64,000 nt of DNA from Tyto alba. Taxonomy: Eukaryota; Chordata; Aves; Strigiformes; Tytonidae. A model generated the notes under the pieces. That model did no database searches. It had not been told where the DNA came from and saw nothing but the letters and a program-made list of their open reading frames with translations. Both the position numbers and the translations under genes were made by a program. The stretch's first letter is position 1; each line of letters starts with the position of its first letter. Below, piece after piece: positions 23,855 to 35,660 of the stretch. The stretch spans positions 5,886,240-5,950,239 of the forward strand of contig NW_024881277.1 in assembly GCF_018691265.1 (NCBI RefSeq). The letters are read 5' to 3'.

Positions 23855-24790
23855 TTACTGCTGGTGGAACAAGGTGCGTTGGATCAATTCCTTCACCGCA
23901 TCTTTGAGCTCCCTGTTCCTCATACTGTAGATGAAGGGGTTCAAAACTGGAGGTACCACTGAGTACAGAACAGCCACCACCAGATCCAGGGATGGGGACG
24001 AGATGGAGGGGGGCTTCAGGTAGGCAAAAAATGCAGTGCTGATGAACAGGGAGACCACGGCCAGGTGAGGGAGGCATGTGGAGAAGGCCTTGTGCCGTCC
24101 CTGCTCAGAGGGGATCCTCAACACAGCCCTGAATATCTGCACATAGGACATCACAATGAAAACAAACCAAGCAAAGATTAATAATGCAGTAACAATAATT
24201 AGTCCAACTTCCCTGAGGTAGGAGCCTGAGCAGGAGAGCTTGAGGATCTGGGGAATTTCACAGAAGAACTGGTCCACCACATTGCCATGGCAGAGTGGTA
24301 GAGAAAATGTGTTGGCAGTGTGCAGTGTGGCATAGAGGAACCCAGTGCCCCAACCAGCTGCTGCCATGTGGACACAAGCTCTGCTGCCCAGGAAGGTCCC
24401 ATAGTGCAGGGGTTGGCAGATGGCAACGTAGCGGTCACAGGCCATGATCGTCAGAAGAGCACACTCTCCTCCAAGGAAAAATACAAAGAAAAAGACCTGG
24501 ACAGCACAAACTTGGTAGGAGATAGCCCTGGTATCCTGGGAGGAATTGGCCATGGAATTGGGGAGAGTGGTGGAGATGGTGCACAGGTCGAGGAGGGAGA
24601 GGTTGAGGAGGAAGAAGTACATGGGGGTGTGGAGGTGGTGGTCGCAGGCGATGGCTGTGATGATGAGGCCGTTGCCCAGGAGGGCAGCCAGGTAGATGCC
24701 CAGGAAGAGCCAGAAGTGCAGGAGCTGCAGCTCCCGTCTGTCTGCAAATGCCAGGAGGAGGAACTGGGTGATGGAGCTGCTGTTGGACAT
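23855..24790 (-). CDS. Olfactory receptor, OR14-like, intact
   Basis: A 311-residue odorant receptor, single coding exon, about the usual OR14 length. Features: N-glycosylation NSS at residues 3-5, GN at 39-40 (TM1), LHTPMYFFLLNLSLLDL at 53-69, Cys95 for the TM3 disulfide, MACDRYVAIC at 116-125 with the DRY motif kept, QFFCEIPQILKLSC in extracellular loop 2, MSYVQIFRAVLRIPS in TM5, KAFSTCLPHL before TM6 and NPFIYSMRN in TM7. The ATG at 24790 (MSNSSSITQF) matches the start of the paralogue at 33513; an upstream TTG-led extension to 24841 crosses a splice acceptor and is rejected. Changes from the paralogue, such as MACDRY and GGECALL in TM3, suggest a different ligand pocket. The upstream flank to 26.2 kb matches that of the pseudogene at 57270. 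Confidence 0.94.
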   Translation of the reverse strand: MSNSSSITQFLLLAFADRRELQLLHFWLFLGIYLAALLGNGLIITAIACDHHLHTPMYFFLLNLSLLDLCTISTTLPNSMANSSQDTRAISYQVCAVQVFFFVFFLGGECALLTIMACDRYVAICQPLHYGTFLGSRACVHMAAAGWGTGFLYATLHTANTFSLPLCHGNVVDQFFCEIPQILKLSCSGSYLREVGLIIVTALLIFAWFVFIVMSYVQIFRAVLRIPSEQGRHKAFSTCLPHLAVVSLFISTAFFAYLKPPSISSPSLDLVVAVLYSVVPPVLNPFIYSMRNRELKDAVKELIQRTLFHQQ

Positions 24791-24813
24791 GGTCTCCCTA
24801 TGAACCCGGGGGC

Positions 24814-24835
24814 CTGTACAAGAGGGAAAAGACAG
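24814..24835 (-). other. Putative 3' splice site before OR14 coding exon
   Basis: On the coding strand CTTTTCCCTCTTGTACAG ends 23 bp before the ATG, as expected for the acceptor of an OR coding exon. Confidence 0.55.
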
Positions 24836-26239
24836 TGACAAGTGAGGACAGACTTCTCTGGGTAAAACCTATGACTTCTCTCACACATTCATGACCCCAC
24901 CTCAGGCCCCCTCCCTTTCTCCTGCATGGCAGGACCTTTGTGCAGCTCCCTGGCTGTTGCTCTGGTTTGTGCTGGCTAGGGGTGCTGTGAAGAGCAGGGC
25001 CCGTGGGCTCCCAGATGTGTTGGACATGCTCTAGGCCAGGCTCTGCCTGGGAGCAGGGGGTACATAGGGGCCAGGTCTGATAGATTTTCTCAGGTGAATT
25101 CCCTCTCATCATCAAAGGGCTTGACAGCATCTCCACCCCCAATCCCAAGCAAACTTGACTGCATCAAGGAAATTCATGCTTTTGTTTCTGTTTTTTTCTT
25201 TCAGAAAGATCTACCCTACCACACCACCAACCCCACCCCAGCCCCATCTCCTCTGGGCATTCTTCTCTGAAATCATAAATGCTGAGCACCTCTGCTGTGC
25301 TCCGGCTGAGCAGCCACAAGTCTTGGGAGGCAAAAGGATTTGCTGTGGCTTAGCGCAGGGGCAGGCGAGCTGGTCTGTCCGTTTGCCTTGTTCTGAGCTG
25401 CCCTGTGTCTGCCCCTTGAAATGGAGGGGGATTGCACTCCTGAGGTACCCAGAGAAGCAATCAGACCCCGCTGAGAGCAGAGGGATCCACGGCAGATCAC
25501 TAAGTATTTCACCTTGCCACCAGGAACCTTCACAAGGTCTCAGCACCCCACTCCTTGCCAAGGACACAGAGTTCATTTTCCCAACCAATCACCCTTTCCC
25601 TGCTTGTAGCATCTCGGGGTTTCCCCATTGGGTTTTGCACACAAATGCTGGGGGAGAGATTTGCTGTCTGCACGGTGGCTCCCAGCTTGGAAGGACACCC
25701 CAAGGAGTCACCAAGTGTCCTCATGGTGGCATCTCCTGAAGTCAGCTCAGTCCCCACCCGCACGGGCTGCACGGCCCAGAGCCCCACAGCTCCGAGGAGA
25801 GCTGGGACACCGGGTTCCCATGGACACGTCTGCGTGGGAGGGCCCACGAGCTCCGTGCTGACCCTTCAGCTGGACCTCCCACCCCCAGAGTGCCTGAAAG
25901 CTGCAGCAGGAGCGGCACAGGCGCGAGGAGAGACGAGCAGACATGTCGGAATGGCCCAGCTGGGAGAGGCCAGCAGAGAGACAGCCAGGCATTTGGGACA
26001 GCCTTCCCCTGTCCCAGCTCTGCCCACCACCTCCCAGCCGGTGACACCGCAGGGCAGTCACCCTCAGCCCCTGTGCTGCACGGGCACGGGGCAGGAGAGA
26101 TGCCCTTCACCTCTTCTTGGCGCTCAGGGGGGTGAGAAGGCTGCTGGTGGCCTGGACTCCATGGCTGTGAGGGCAGAGGCTCTGCTGGGTGGGAGAGAGA
26201 AGGGGAGAGATGTCAGTGTGACAGAAATCAGGAATTAAA
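24836..26239 (-). repeat. OR14 upstream module shared with 58260-59310
   Basis: The region 25285-26110 resembles 58600-59260 on the same strand. Shared pieces include GAGCTGGTCTGTC versus CAGCTGGTCTGTC, GCTGAGAGCAGAGGGATCCAC, and the paired GGACACCCCAAGGAG segments (25690 and 58850). It is therefore the conserved 5' flank of a duplicated OR14 unit. Long open frames across it (25555-26238) are GC-driven and unrelated between copies. The promoter probably lies here, but no specific site can be assigned. Confidence 0.6.
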
Positions 26240-26800
26240 ACTCCTTAGTGCTGGGTTTAGCATTAACGAGCAGGCATTACTTTATGTGGCTGGGGACATG
26301 AGGGAATCATTCCATCTGATATATCCACCCTACATTACAGTAGCTTATATCCCTGTGTTACATACATATTCATCAAATTTCCTAAAACTCATTATTTTAT
26401 ATACATAGTTATTAGGCATGCAGTTTATGTCCCCGAGGGGCTTCCATGGGGGTCATTGGTGGTCTCTAGCGGTCTCTGGTGGTGTTTGGAGAGGAGCCCT
26501 TCTTGAACATTTCCTATATATTGGAATTGGACTTCATTGGTTTATGTATGCACTTCTTATCTCCAACCTAGCTTCATCTAGTTCATTCTTTTTCAGAGCA
26601 TCTTAATCTCCAAGGACAAGGGCTTCTCATTAGGAGTCTGCCAATTTACACACAGAGCCTCTCCATTTAGACATTCCCCACGAGGTGTTTATCACAGTTG
26701 CCTAGCTCACGGACCTCTGTGCGACAGACAACGTGTTGCAGGTGTTTGGCTGATTGCTTAAGTTCTTATGCTACCCTAAACAACTGTTTTTTTTTCACCC
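26240..26800 (-). mobile_element. Probable ERV LTR, minus orientation
   Basis: On the minus strand ACATAAAGTAATGCCTGCTC followed by GTTAATGCTAAACCCAGC resembles the polyadenylation and R/U5 part of avian LTRs. The rest up to about 26800 is AT-rich with no other features. The D1 copy starts inside the corresponding sequence, so the same LTR probably flanks it beyond the window edge. Confidence 0.4.
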
Positions 26801-29800
26801 ATTTTCCAACATCAGGGGAAGGGACCTGTGTTGCAGGGGATCACTGGAGCTGCTAGTAGATCCCCTGAAACAGGATTTCTGATAAAAATCTCACTCCCTG
26901 CCCACGTCTCTGCTGCCTGGAGCTGTGCCTGCTGGCAGCCTGGTTTCTTGGTTCCCATCTCCTGCACGCACAGACCCCATCCCAGCTGTTGGGTACTCAG
27001 CTCTGCCCTGCAGACACCTCCTGGGGCAGGGCACTGCCCAGGACCTTCTCTGTGCTTCAAAATTCAGGTAGGAATGGCAGAGAAAACCTGCCAAGCCTGT
27101 TGCTGGTGGTGGTGGTGATCTGTAAGCTGTGGGGCATTGCTCTGATGCTCCCAGACTCATTCACCTCTCAGTGAAACAGATCTGCATTGTCAGTACCTTC
27201 TCCAAACCAGTGAGAGTCATTCCCATCTCTCAATGCTCACCCAGCCAACCCAGAGTAGCAAACTGAAAGCACAGGCTCCTTCCCTTGCAGGTGAAGCCTC
27301 CCTTTTTTCTCTCTTGCAAGTTTCCCCCCTAGAGCTGTCCAGGCTGTCAGCAGGAGCTGTGGGCAGCCCTGACCCACGCCTCACCCCCTCAACAGCACAA
27401 TGACCCTGCCCTACCAGGGGTGATTGTGATGAAGGACAGCCCGGGGTGCCTCTGGCTGCACACCCAGCTTCACGCTCCTGCAGCCGTGCCCAGGAAAAGG
27501 GAGATGACATGCCCCGTCCCCCCAGCTGTTTGGCAGATAATCACTGCTCCAGAGAGCATCAGCCCTGGCATGTGCCAGCTCTAGAAGGACCCTCCCAGAG
27601 ACTCTTCCAGTTCCCACCGGCAGCCAGAGACTTACCGTGTTAGGAGCTGTGATGATTTGTCCCCCAGTGAACTCTTAGCATCCTCCCACTCCACACTGTC
27701 TTACATCCCTCTCACTTCTCTCCTCTCCCCTTGTCACCCGTGGGCAGTGCCCTCAGCCCTGCCGTGCTCCGCAGAGATGCTGCTCCCGGGCAGAGCTGTC
27801 TCTCTCCAGTGCTTCCCACTTGCCATCAGCTCCTCCTGCCACTGGAGCCCGGCCCATCCCAAGGCACAACTTTCTCTACCCCGCTGCTGTCCCTTGAGAG
27901 ATCCCTGGTGCTCGAGGGCTGACAGCTCCCAAAAAGCAGCGGGGCCACCCCTGGGGAATGTTCTCTGAAGTCAGCTGAAGTCATCACCAATGTACCTCTC
28001 CCAACAGTGGAGAGAAACTAATTAAAACATGGTCTGGCCTGATAAAGCTGTCAGTGCGTCTGTCTGGAAAATCTAATTTTCCTGTCCAAAACCAAAAAAA
28101 GGATGCATAGGGAGGGATAAAGAAGGAATTTGTTTCCCCTGTGCAGGGCAGGAATACAGCTGAGGCAATGTGGGCATCTCATCCAGAGCTGGAAGCCCTT
28201 GGGCTCAAGCAGGACTCAGCTCACCCCATGCACCCCACATCTGACATGATGGAGCTGCTTTTGGCATCTTCTCACAGAAGTCACCCTTGCATGCCCCTCT
28301 CCCCGCCGCTACCAAAAAACCTTGCCATGTAAGCCCAATACAGGTGCCTGGTCATCCTTCCTATGATGTGCTCTCTAATACTCCAGGGTGTCTTTAATCT
28401 CAGGGTATGACTGCTGCTTGACATATTCAGTGTGTTTTAACCACTGAAAAATGGTTATTGTCAGCCTGGCTTGCACTTCCGACTCTTTAAAATCTTTTTC
28501 ACTGGGGCTTGTGTACATGACAAAGACTTTGAGGGAGGGAACACAGAAACAGAGGTGGACGGGACTGAAGAGGATTTACCAAGTAATTGGGATAGATGCA
28601 TGTTATGGTCCTTCTCATGTGTGATCAGTGCCAGTAAATGCCTCGTGGAGTCGATGTCATCAGGACTTGGTCATGGTCAGACAAACTGTGCTCCTTTTCA
28701 CATATAACATCCATGGACATTTTTATCTGACCTAATCTGTAGAACTTCCACAAACAAAAATAATTTCCATTTCTTAGGACCAGAATCACCCAGTTTTCAG
28801 AGAAACAATTTAAAACCCAAAGTGAAAAGTACTCGTTCACAGAGAGGTCCAAAATATCTGGGTGTGACATTCAACAAGTGGGTCAAACGGAGGAGCCTCC
28901 CAGGGTGACCTTGCCGACTGAGGGTGGGGGTTTCTGCCTCTGTGGGTCTGAGAGTCCTTATGGGATGCCAGAGAGAGCACTGGGGATTGTGCCAGGCTTG
29001 CTGTGGCATGCCTAGGAAAGAACCAAATGCAGGGAAAGGGAAGGACCAAGGTGGTTTGGGGAGAAAGAAGCATCAGAAAACAGGGGGAAAAGGGGATGAA
29101 AGGAGCTGGTCACGTGTGGCTGGTCAGTATACTGGTTTAGGCACACCATGCAACTGAAAGTCTGTCCTGTCTTCTTATGAAATTCCATCCTCCACAACTT
29201 TCTGGGGTGAGGAGATGTCTGCTCTTGGTACGGATAGAGGTCCAAGGGCCCATCCTTGGAGTGGGAAGCATGAGTCAAAGGGGCTCATGCACCTTCAGGG
29301 CCAGCAACTGGAGAGATCAGGCTGTGTGCATGTGTCATGTTGGTGGGTATGTCAGTGGGTGGAACCACTAGTGCACATCCAACCAGATTAACCAGCAAGT
29401 AGGAGAGTCCTGGGAGCCAGGTATTTAGAGACCCAACATCTGGACTAGACCCTGGTGAGGCCAGAGGTTATGTGAGTTGGTTGCTTGAGGGAGAAAGGGG
29501 CCCAAAGCACAACCTGGAGAAAATTTGGGGTCTTGCAGTCAGGTATTGATAAGGCCACAGGTCTGGATCTGGAGGGGAGGTTGTCCTTTATGTAAGAGAG
29601 CATCAGGAATGCATGGAGCTCTGCCTGGGGACTGACGATGAGTTAGCTGAGAGCTGATAGGCCAGGATCAGAGGGCAGAACAACATGGGCAGCACTGTGG
29701 GAGGATGGGTGGATTTCTGCTCCAGACCTCTTGATCAGGTAGATGAGGCCTTCTTCAGACAATTGGAAGGAGCTTCATGCCTGCAGGCCCCGGACCTCAT

Positions 29801-30940
29801 GTCAGACTGAAACTGTCACAGCTGCCTCTGATGAAGAGGTGCAAGCCTCCCAGGAGGATTTTGGAGCTCACTGGTGCCATCTTCCTGACAAGGGTGACTG
29901 ACCAGCCAGTGAGGTGAGGGGCCCTGCAGCAGGACTTGATACTTGCAAACAAGGAAGAGCTGCTCAGGGCTGTAACAATCAAGGGTGAGAAAGTAGAGTG
30001 TAGGATGCTGAGAGAAAGGAAGAAAGCAAGGGGCGGGACATCAGGAGAGCAGGCTTTGACCTGCTGAAGGACCTGCTTGGAAGAATCCCATGGGATACAG
30101 CCCTGAAGAGGAAAGGTGTGCAGAGAGCTGTTTGATGGTTAATGATCTCCACGTCACACTCCAGATCAGTCCACACAGACTTGTAAGAAGTCAAGAAAAG
30201 GTGGCAGGAAGATGGCATGGATGAAAAAGGAGCTCCTGACAGAAACCAAGCATGAAGAACAGGAAGTACAGTGGAGGTGGAAGCTGACTGCATTCCAGGC
30301 TCAGTGGTTCTGTGATTCTGTGCTGGAGAGAGTCATTTGCGTGTGCATGTGCTTGTCTGTGCGTGGAGGAACTGGGGGGATGAGGGAATCCTGGATCCAG
30401 GTCCCAGACAGCTGGAGGGCCTAAAACCAGCTTCTGGAGAGATCCTTATCGTTTCAGTCTCTATACAGGTATATATTTTCCACTAACATGGTCTAACATA
30501 CAAACAGCCCAACTGTCATTTACCCTTTCTCCACTGACCCTGACTTTGCTTGTTTTGTGATCTCATTTGGTGTTTTGAAGCTTGTGTTGATGGTAATTCC
30601 TACCTGGGGCTGTAGAGCCCTGCAGCTCCTCAGGCTGTTATTACGTGAGAGACATCACCACCATCAAGGTGAGCTATCTGCACAGAGGCACTAACAGCTG
30701 ACCAAGTGGAGCTTCAGCCCAGGGAAACCTGAGAAACTCTGGGATTCCGGCCAACAGAAACCTCTTGAAGTTTACAAGAAGTGTCCAGTCCTGCATTAGG
30801 AGGAAGAATAATCTCCTCATTTCTCAGGGCAGGCTTGGACCTGAGTAGCTGAGCAGGGACCCTGAGGAGAAGGGCCTGGGCACTACGAGGACACCATACA
30901 AGACAGCGGTGCATGCTGGCCACAAACAAGGCCACCTGCA
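26731..30940. repeat. Segmental duplication copy D2
   Basis: This is the complete direct copy of 1-4143. It follows the OR14 upstream module at 24836-26239, so it is the distal upstream flank of that gene. Relative to D1 it holds about 73 extra bases near 29899-29971, after the shared CATCTTCCTGACAAGGGT. It breaks from D1 near 30938. No convincing gene is present. Confidence 0.85.
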
Positions 30941-31404
30941 TACAGGTCTGCACTCGGATGAGCATGGCCACCCAGACTATCCTGACATGGGTTGAAGTGT
31001 GGTTTCAGAGATGGTGGAGGTTTTTCCCTAAATTGAGAAACAAATGAGAAAGAAAGTATGGTACATAGTGAAGCTTTTGAAGTAGAGACTGGACATGAGG
31101 ATTTCATGTCACGTTGAGTTACATGAAGCATCCCTCCAAGTGCAGTACAGTAGGCCACCCAGAAAGAGTCTGGATTAGCCAAAGCTTTGCATTCCAACCA
31201 ACAGCCCGTGAGGACAGAGAGATATCAGTAAGGGTAGGAAGATGGTCAAGTGAGAGCAAGGCTGGTAAGCACGGTGGATGTACCCAGCCTTCAAGAAATC
31301 AACTGCAGGCCTACCAGGAGACACCTAATCCTTACAGCACTGGGGCCTCATGGCTGTAAGGCTGGGGGAGATGAGGACAGGGGATTTCTCCCCTGAGATT
31401 CTCC
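30941..31404. other. Unassigned spacer
   Basis: Unique sequence between the D2 copy and the inverted-duplication arm; nothing recognised. Confidence 0.4.
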
Positions 31405-32387
31405 AGGGGAGAAAGCTGGGGGGATGAGGACAGCCTGCAGGGAAAGAGGCGCAGGGCATTCAACCCCATAGGACAGCCTGTGGTGGAGATGACAGAGGGC
31501 TGTGGGAAAGCTGAAAGACCCCAGTAAAGTCAACCCCATCATCATTTTGGCTTTCTTTGGCTGTTGTCTCTGCCACTGATGCCTGTGAGGAGGCACAGTC
31601 CCTTGCAGCACGGGGGCCTCATGGCTTCCTTGTGCATCCTCAGGAGCCTGGGAGGTGCACATCTCCATAGCCCCTACCCCAGGAAGAGCCCTGAGGAATG
31701 TGGGAGGGACAGGATCTCCCTTCCCAGGGGCTGGGGGTGGTGGCTTGGCCATTTGGTTAATGGTCTTAGGACTTGGAACTTTGGCTTAATGCAACACATT
31801 CAGGTTTACTTGAGCATCAGAGCCACCTTTCCCTTTTTGTTTCTGAGTTGTCATCCCTGCCTCCAGATTTCTGCTCTAACAAGACCCTGAGGAGGCTTTG
31901 TCAACAGTGTTCCTCAGTGGGAGCTATTAACAGTGCAGGAAACTTGGGAGTTTGAATATAACTTTGACTTCATCAGAGGTTTCTTCAGGTTCTCTGTGTC
32001 TGAGGTTCATGGAGTTGGCACCAAACCCTCGTGAAGGGTCATTAAAGTGCCTTGGGCTGTTGCTGTGGTGCTGAGCTGGGCCGGGCTCCTGGGCCGCAGG
32101 GAGCTTCTGGCAAGTGGGCAGCGCTGCAGAGAGACAGCTCTGCCCAGGAGCAGCTCCTCTGCAAAGCGCAGCAGGGCTGAGGGCACTGCCTGCAGGCACC
32201 CAGGGCAGAGCAGCGAGGCACACACAGCTTCAAGGCAGCCTGGGCTGGGAGGCTGCTGAGAGCTCCGAGGAGGAGAAAGCGTCAGGGCCCTGGCCACAGT
32301 AAGTCTGGGGGTGCAGGGCAATGCAGCTGCAGCTCGGGGAGGGATCTGGGGAAGGCAGCAGAGCCACCAGGAATCTGCCTCCTGCCT

Positions 32388-32430
32388 GGAGGAGGAGGAG
32401 GAGGAGGAGGAGGAGGAGGAGGAGGAGGAA
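32388..32430. repeat. (GGA)n microsatellite, about 14 units
   Basis: An uninterrupted GGA run. The partner arm has an interrupted TCC run at 60136-60168, so the tract predates the duplication and differs in length. Confidence 0.95.
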
Positions 32431-33475
32431 CTGCTCCCGAGCAGGGCTTCCCTGGTACCCCCTGCGAGGGCCAGGGCATGAGGGCTGCCTTCTGGCGGGG
32501 CCGGCTGCAGGGGTGTGCAGCCGGGTGTGCAGGCAGGGGTGCCCAGGGCTGTCCTTCCCAGCAGGGTCCCTGCACCCCAGGGGGCTGTGTGCTGGGGCAG
32601 GGACTCTGCCACCTGCCAGGGTCAGCACTCAGCCTGCCCGGGGAGCTCCCCACGGCGCTGTGGGGAGAAGCTGTGGGGGGAAGGAGAGACCCCCGCCAGG
32701 GCAGGCTCCTTCTGCTCTCCAGAGAGTGCTGCCTTTGTCAGGGATGCTCACAACTCCTGATCACCTCTAGGACATTGGCATTTCAAGAAGAAGTTCAAAG
32801 CAGGAACCACCTTAAAAATGTGAACCTTTCTAGGCTCTATGATCTCGTGATCTTTCTAGTGAAAAGTAGAAAGGGGTGTGAAATTTAAATAAGTCATCGT
32901 GTCTGCTGAAATGTTAAACGGATGGATCAGCACATCTGCCAGAAACTTCATTAAGTGCCTTCACCTACTCCTCTACTTACAGACACACCAGCATCACTTT
33001 TGCTTGACGGTTCTGGTTTTGCCTGCTGTTCTCCTTTGAATCTGCAAGTAGGGAATGCCCCTGGGCAGTGCCCTATTGCCAGGAGGGGTCGGCAGGGCAC
33101 AGCTGAGCACACAGAGGGTGGTATGGGGGGCTGGCAACACTGTCAGAGTGCTGACATAGGGACACAGAAATGGCTCCTGGCACAAAACAGCTCCAGGGAG
33201 CAGAGAGCCAGGACTTGCTCCAGCATTCTCTTGAGTCTGTACTAGGGCACTGGGAGACACTTTTTCCCTCAGGTCTCCCCTGTGTTCAGGCTGAGAGAAA
33301 TGTGAAAGATGAGTATGTCTACCCCTTCAATGAATGTCTCCTCTGAAACATCACAAATCTGAGCTCATAAAAAGGAATTGAATATATTTCCCCCTAAAAA
33401 AGAGAAATAATTTTGAGGAGACTTTTGGGGAAACAGCATAAGATTGAATAAAAGAAGTCTGTCCTAACTTGTCAA

Positions 33476-33505
33476 TGTCTTCTAGTTCAACCTCCCTGCC
33501 TGCAG
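33476..33505 (+). other. Putative 3' splice sites before OR14 coding exon
   Basis: Two candidate acceptors are present: AATGTCTTCTAG ending at 33485 and CCTCCCTGCCTGCAG ending at 33505. Both lie just upstream of the ATG at 33513. The second leaves only 7 bp of 5' UTR in the coding exon. Confidence 0.45.
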
Positions 33506-33512
33506 TGAGCAA

Positions 33513-34448
33513 ATGTCCAACAGCAGCTCCATCACTGAGTTCCTCCTCCTGGCATTTGCAGACACACGGGAGCTGCAGCTCCTGCACTTCTGGCTCTTCC
33601 TGGGCATCTACCTGGCTGCCCTCCTGGGAAACGGCCTCATCATCACCGCCATCACCTGCGACCACCACCTCCACACCCCCATGTACTTCTTCCTCCTCAA
33701 CCTCTCCCTGCTCGACCTGGGCTCCATCTCCACCACTCTCCCCAAAGCCATGGCCAATTCCCTCTGGGACACCAGGGACATCTCCTACTTGGGATGTGCT
33801 GCACAGCTCTTTTTCTTTGTCTTCTTGATAACAACAGAGTTTTACCTTCTCACCATCATGGCCTATGACCGCTACGTTGCCATCTGCCAACCCCTGCACT
33901 ACGGGACCCTCCTGGGCAGCAGAGCTTGTGTCCACATGGCAGCAGCTGCCTGGGGCACTGGGTTGCTTTATTCTCTCCTGCATACAGCGAACACATTTTC
34001 CCTACACCTCTGCCAAGGAAATTCCATAAACCAGTTCTTCTGTGAAATCCCCCAGATTCTCAAGCTTTCCTGCTCAGATTCCTACCTCAGGGAAGTTGGA
34101 CTTCTCATGGTTAGTGCCTGTTTAGTATTTGGTTGTTTTCTTTTCATCATGCTGTCCTATGTACAGATATTCCAGGCTGTGCTGAGGATCCCCTCTGAGC
34201 AGGGACAGCGCAAAGCCTTTTCCATGTGCCTCCCTCACCTGGTCGTGGTCTCCCTTTTTATCAGCACTGGCATCTTTGCCTACCTGAAGCCCCCCTCCAT
34301 CTCTTCCCCATCTCTGGACCTGGTGATGTCCTTTCTGTACTCGGTGGTGCCTCCAGCAGTGAACCCCCTCATCTACAGTATGAGGAACCAGGAAATGAAG
34401 GACGCACTGAAGAAGCTGATTCAGTCAGTTGTCTGTCATCAGGAATAA
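33513..34448 (+). CDS. Olfactory receptor, OR14-like, intact
   Basis: A 311-residue receptor closely related to the one at 23855. Hallmarks: NSS glycosylation site at 3-5, GN at 39-40, LHTPMYFFLLNLSLLDLGS at 53-71, Cys95, MAYDRYVAIC at 116-125, HYGTLLGSRACVHMAA in intracellular loop 2/TM4, QFFCEIPQILKLSC in loop 2, SYVQIFQAVLRIPS in TM5, KAFSMCLPHL at the TM6 entry and NPLIYSMRN in TM7. The ATG begins MSNSSSITEF as in the paralogue. It is expected to couple to the olfactory G protein in sensory cilia, as for the family. It is the intact partner of the pseudogene in arm 2. The TM6 motif has Met in place of the more usual Thr (FSMC for FSTC). Confidence 0.95.
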   Translation: MSNSSSITEFLLLAFADTRELQLLHFWLFLGIYLAALLGNGLIITAITCDHHLHTPMYFFLLNLSLLDLGSISTTLPKAMANSLWDTRDISYLGCAAQLFFFVFLITTEFYLLTIMAYDRYVAICQPLHYGTLLGSRACVHMAAAAWGTGLLYSLLHTANTFSLHLCQGNSINQFFCEIPQILKLSCSDSYLREVGLLMVSACLVFGCFLFIMLSYVQIFQAVLRIPSEQGQRKAFSMCLPHLVVVSLFISTGIFAYLKPPSISSPSLDLVMSFLYSVVPPAVNPLIYSMRNQEMKDALKKLIQSVVCHQE

Positions 34449-34656
34449 GCTGCCTGTGTCTCTTCAGAAGTCATTTGCAACTCATATCTGAAACCTTTTG
34501 TGCAGTAAGCATTTTATTTGTAAAGCTATTGTTTGTTCCAAAATGTCTGTATCCACTCCTCTACCTCAGAGACATGAACTAGCCTCTCTGACCCAGAGCC
34601 CTTTCTACATGTGTCTGGTAGGACAGTACAGCTGGCCTTCCATTAAACATATCTAT

Positions 34657-34662
34657 AATAAA
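34657..34662 (+). terminator. Polyadenylation signal AATAAA for the OR14 at 33513
   Basis: AATAAA lies about 210 bp after the stop, and the arm-2 pseudogene keeps the same signal at 57056-57061 on the other strand. Confidence 0.6.
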
Positions 34663-35330
34663 AGAGGCTTGTCTCAGTGTCCATGTCTGGAGGTTGGTAT
34701 CTTCTTCCAAAGCTGAGGTCAGGAACAGGCTGAAGGAATTGCCCCTCTGAGCGTGCTGCTGTGCTGCGGTTCTCCAGGGGTTCAGGGCAGGAGGGCATGG
34801 GGGGATGTGTTAGGGAATAGGCCTGTGCTGCCCCTTCACATGGGGGTGCCCAGTGCAATGGCAATGATGGCTGATCCATGGGGATCTCCCTGGGACCATC
34901 TCCCCGTGGCTTTCAGCCACCACTGCCCTGCAGAGCAGCACCGCCAGCTCAGGGCCGTGCCTGAGGTGACATCCCGCGACAAGAGCAGACCTATTTCTGG
35001 AGACACCAGTTTGGGCAGCTTTTCTCTGGCTGGCACAGCAGGAGCTGCCTGGGGAGCCCCCAGTGCAGGAGTCTTGTGCTGGGGAGAGGGACGGGCACAG
35101 AGGGGCTGCCAGCACTGGGCAATCAGGATCTCTTGGAGAGAAGAGCAGCAGAGAGAGGGAGACGCTGGCCTGCGTCTGCTCATGGCATGGCTGGCCCCAG
35201 CCCTGGGGCTGATGGGGAGGCTGAGAGCCCTCTGTGCCCCAGGAGCTGCTGTGACCTTCCGAGGGGCTGGGGCTGTGGGGTGAGTGCCCAGAGCTCTGCA
35301 GCACCCCCCAGCCTATCCCGCTGGTCATTT

Positions 35331-35660
35331 CCAGCACTGGCTGCTCACCCAGGTTTATGGGTGAGCGTTGCTGCTAAACCATCTCCATCCTCCTGCTGGT
35401 CTCAGTGCCTGTATGGGGGGACCAGCCAGCCCTGCCCGACCTCTCTCCTGGTGCAGACCCTGGCAGACCCCAGAGAAGGGCTGTCTGTGAATTCCCACAT
35501 AGGACACAGCTGGGGCAGGGAAAGTGTTAGATACTGGGGGAGGCTGCAAACTGTATGTTATGAGATTATGTCTTGCTGGGGCTATGGGGGGGACAATGAA
35601 CTGATTGCTCTCACTGGCATCATAATGGGGGGAAGTTACCCTGACAGCAAGCAGGCTGGG
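35331..35660 (+). mobile_element. Interspersed element E, copy 1 (plus)
   Basis: The segment CTGCTCACCCAGGTTTATGG, then GTGAGCGTTGCTGCTAAACC and CTGGTCTCAGTGCCTGTATG, continues to TCATTGTCC-like and AAGCAGG ends. It recurs inverted at 50690-51012 outside the duplicated arms, and partly at 56236-56400 inside arm 2. A copy outside the duplication shows it is a dispersed repeat, probably the 5' part of an LTR since 35660-36050 follows directly. Confidence 0.55.

Larger units (their letters stand above)
31405..35492 (+). repeat. Inverted segmental duplication, arm 1
   Basis: This arm matches 56236-61138 in reverse complement. Anchors are AGCTGGGGGGATGAGGACAG at the outer edge, the GGA/TCC microsatellite, the receptor gene, the AATAAA, and GACCCCAGAGAAGGGCTGTC at the inner edge. 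Between about 32760 and 33480 the arm is shorter than its partner, which has roughly 1.6 kb there. It holds the intact OR14 gene. Long frames such as 32321-32770 appear in both arms in different forms and are composition artefacts. Confidence 0.88.

Noticed and set aside
24320..24838. Antisense open frame over the OR14 gene at 23855, and the similar one over 33351-33983
   Set aside because: These are antisense shadows of well-conserved receptor genes, with acidic low-complexity composition.
24791..24841. 17-residue TTG-led extension of the OR14 at 23855
   Set aside because: It crosses a good splice acceptor, and the paralogue at 33513 starts at the inner ATG.
32321..32888. Open frames of 136-149 codons around the GGA repeat
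   Set aside because: The inverted arm carries the same DNA with different frames. They arise from GC content and the triplet repeat.
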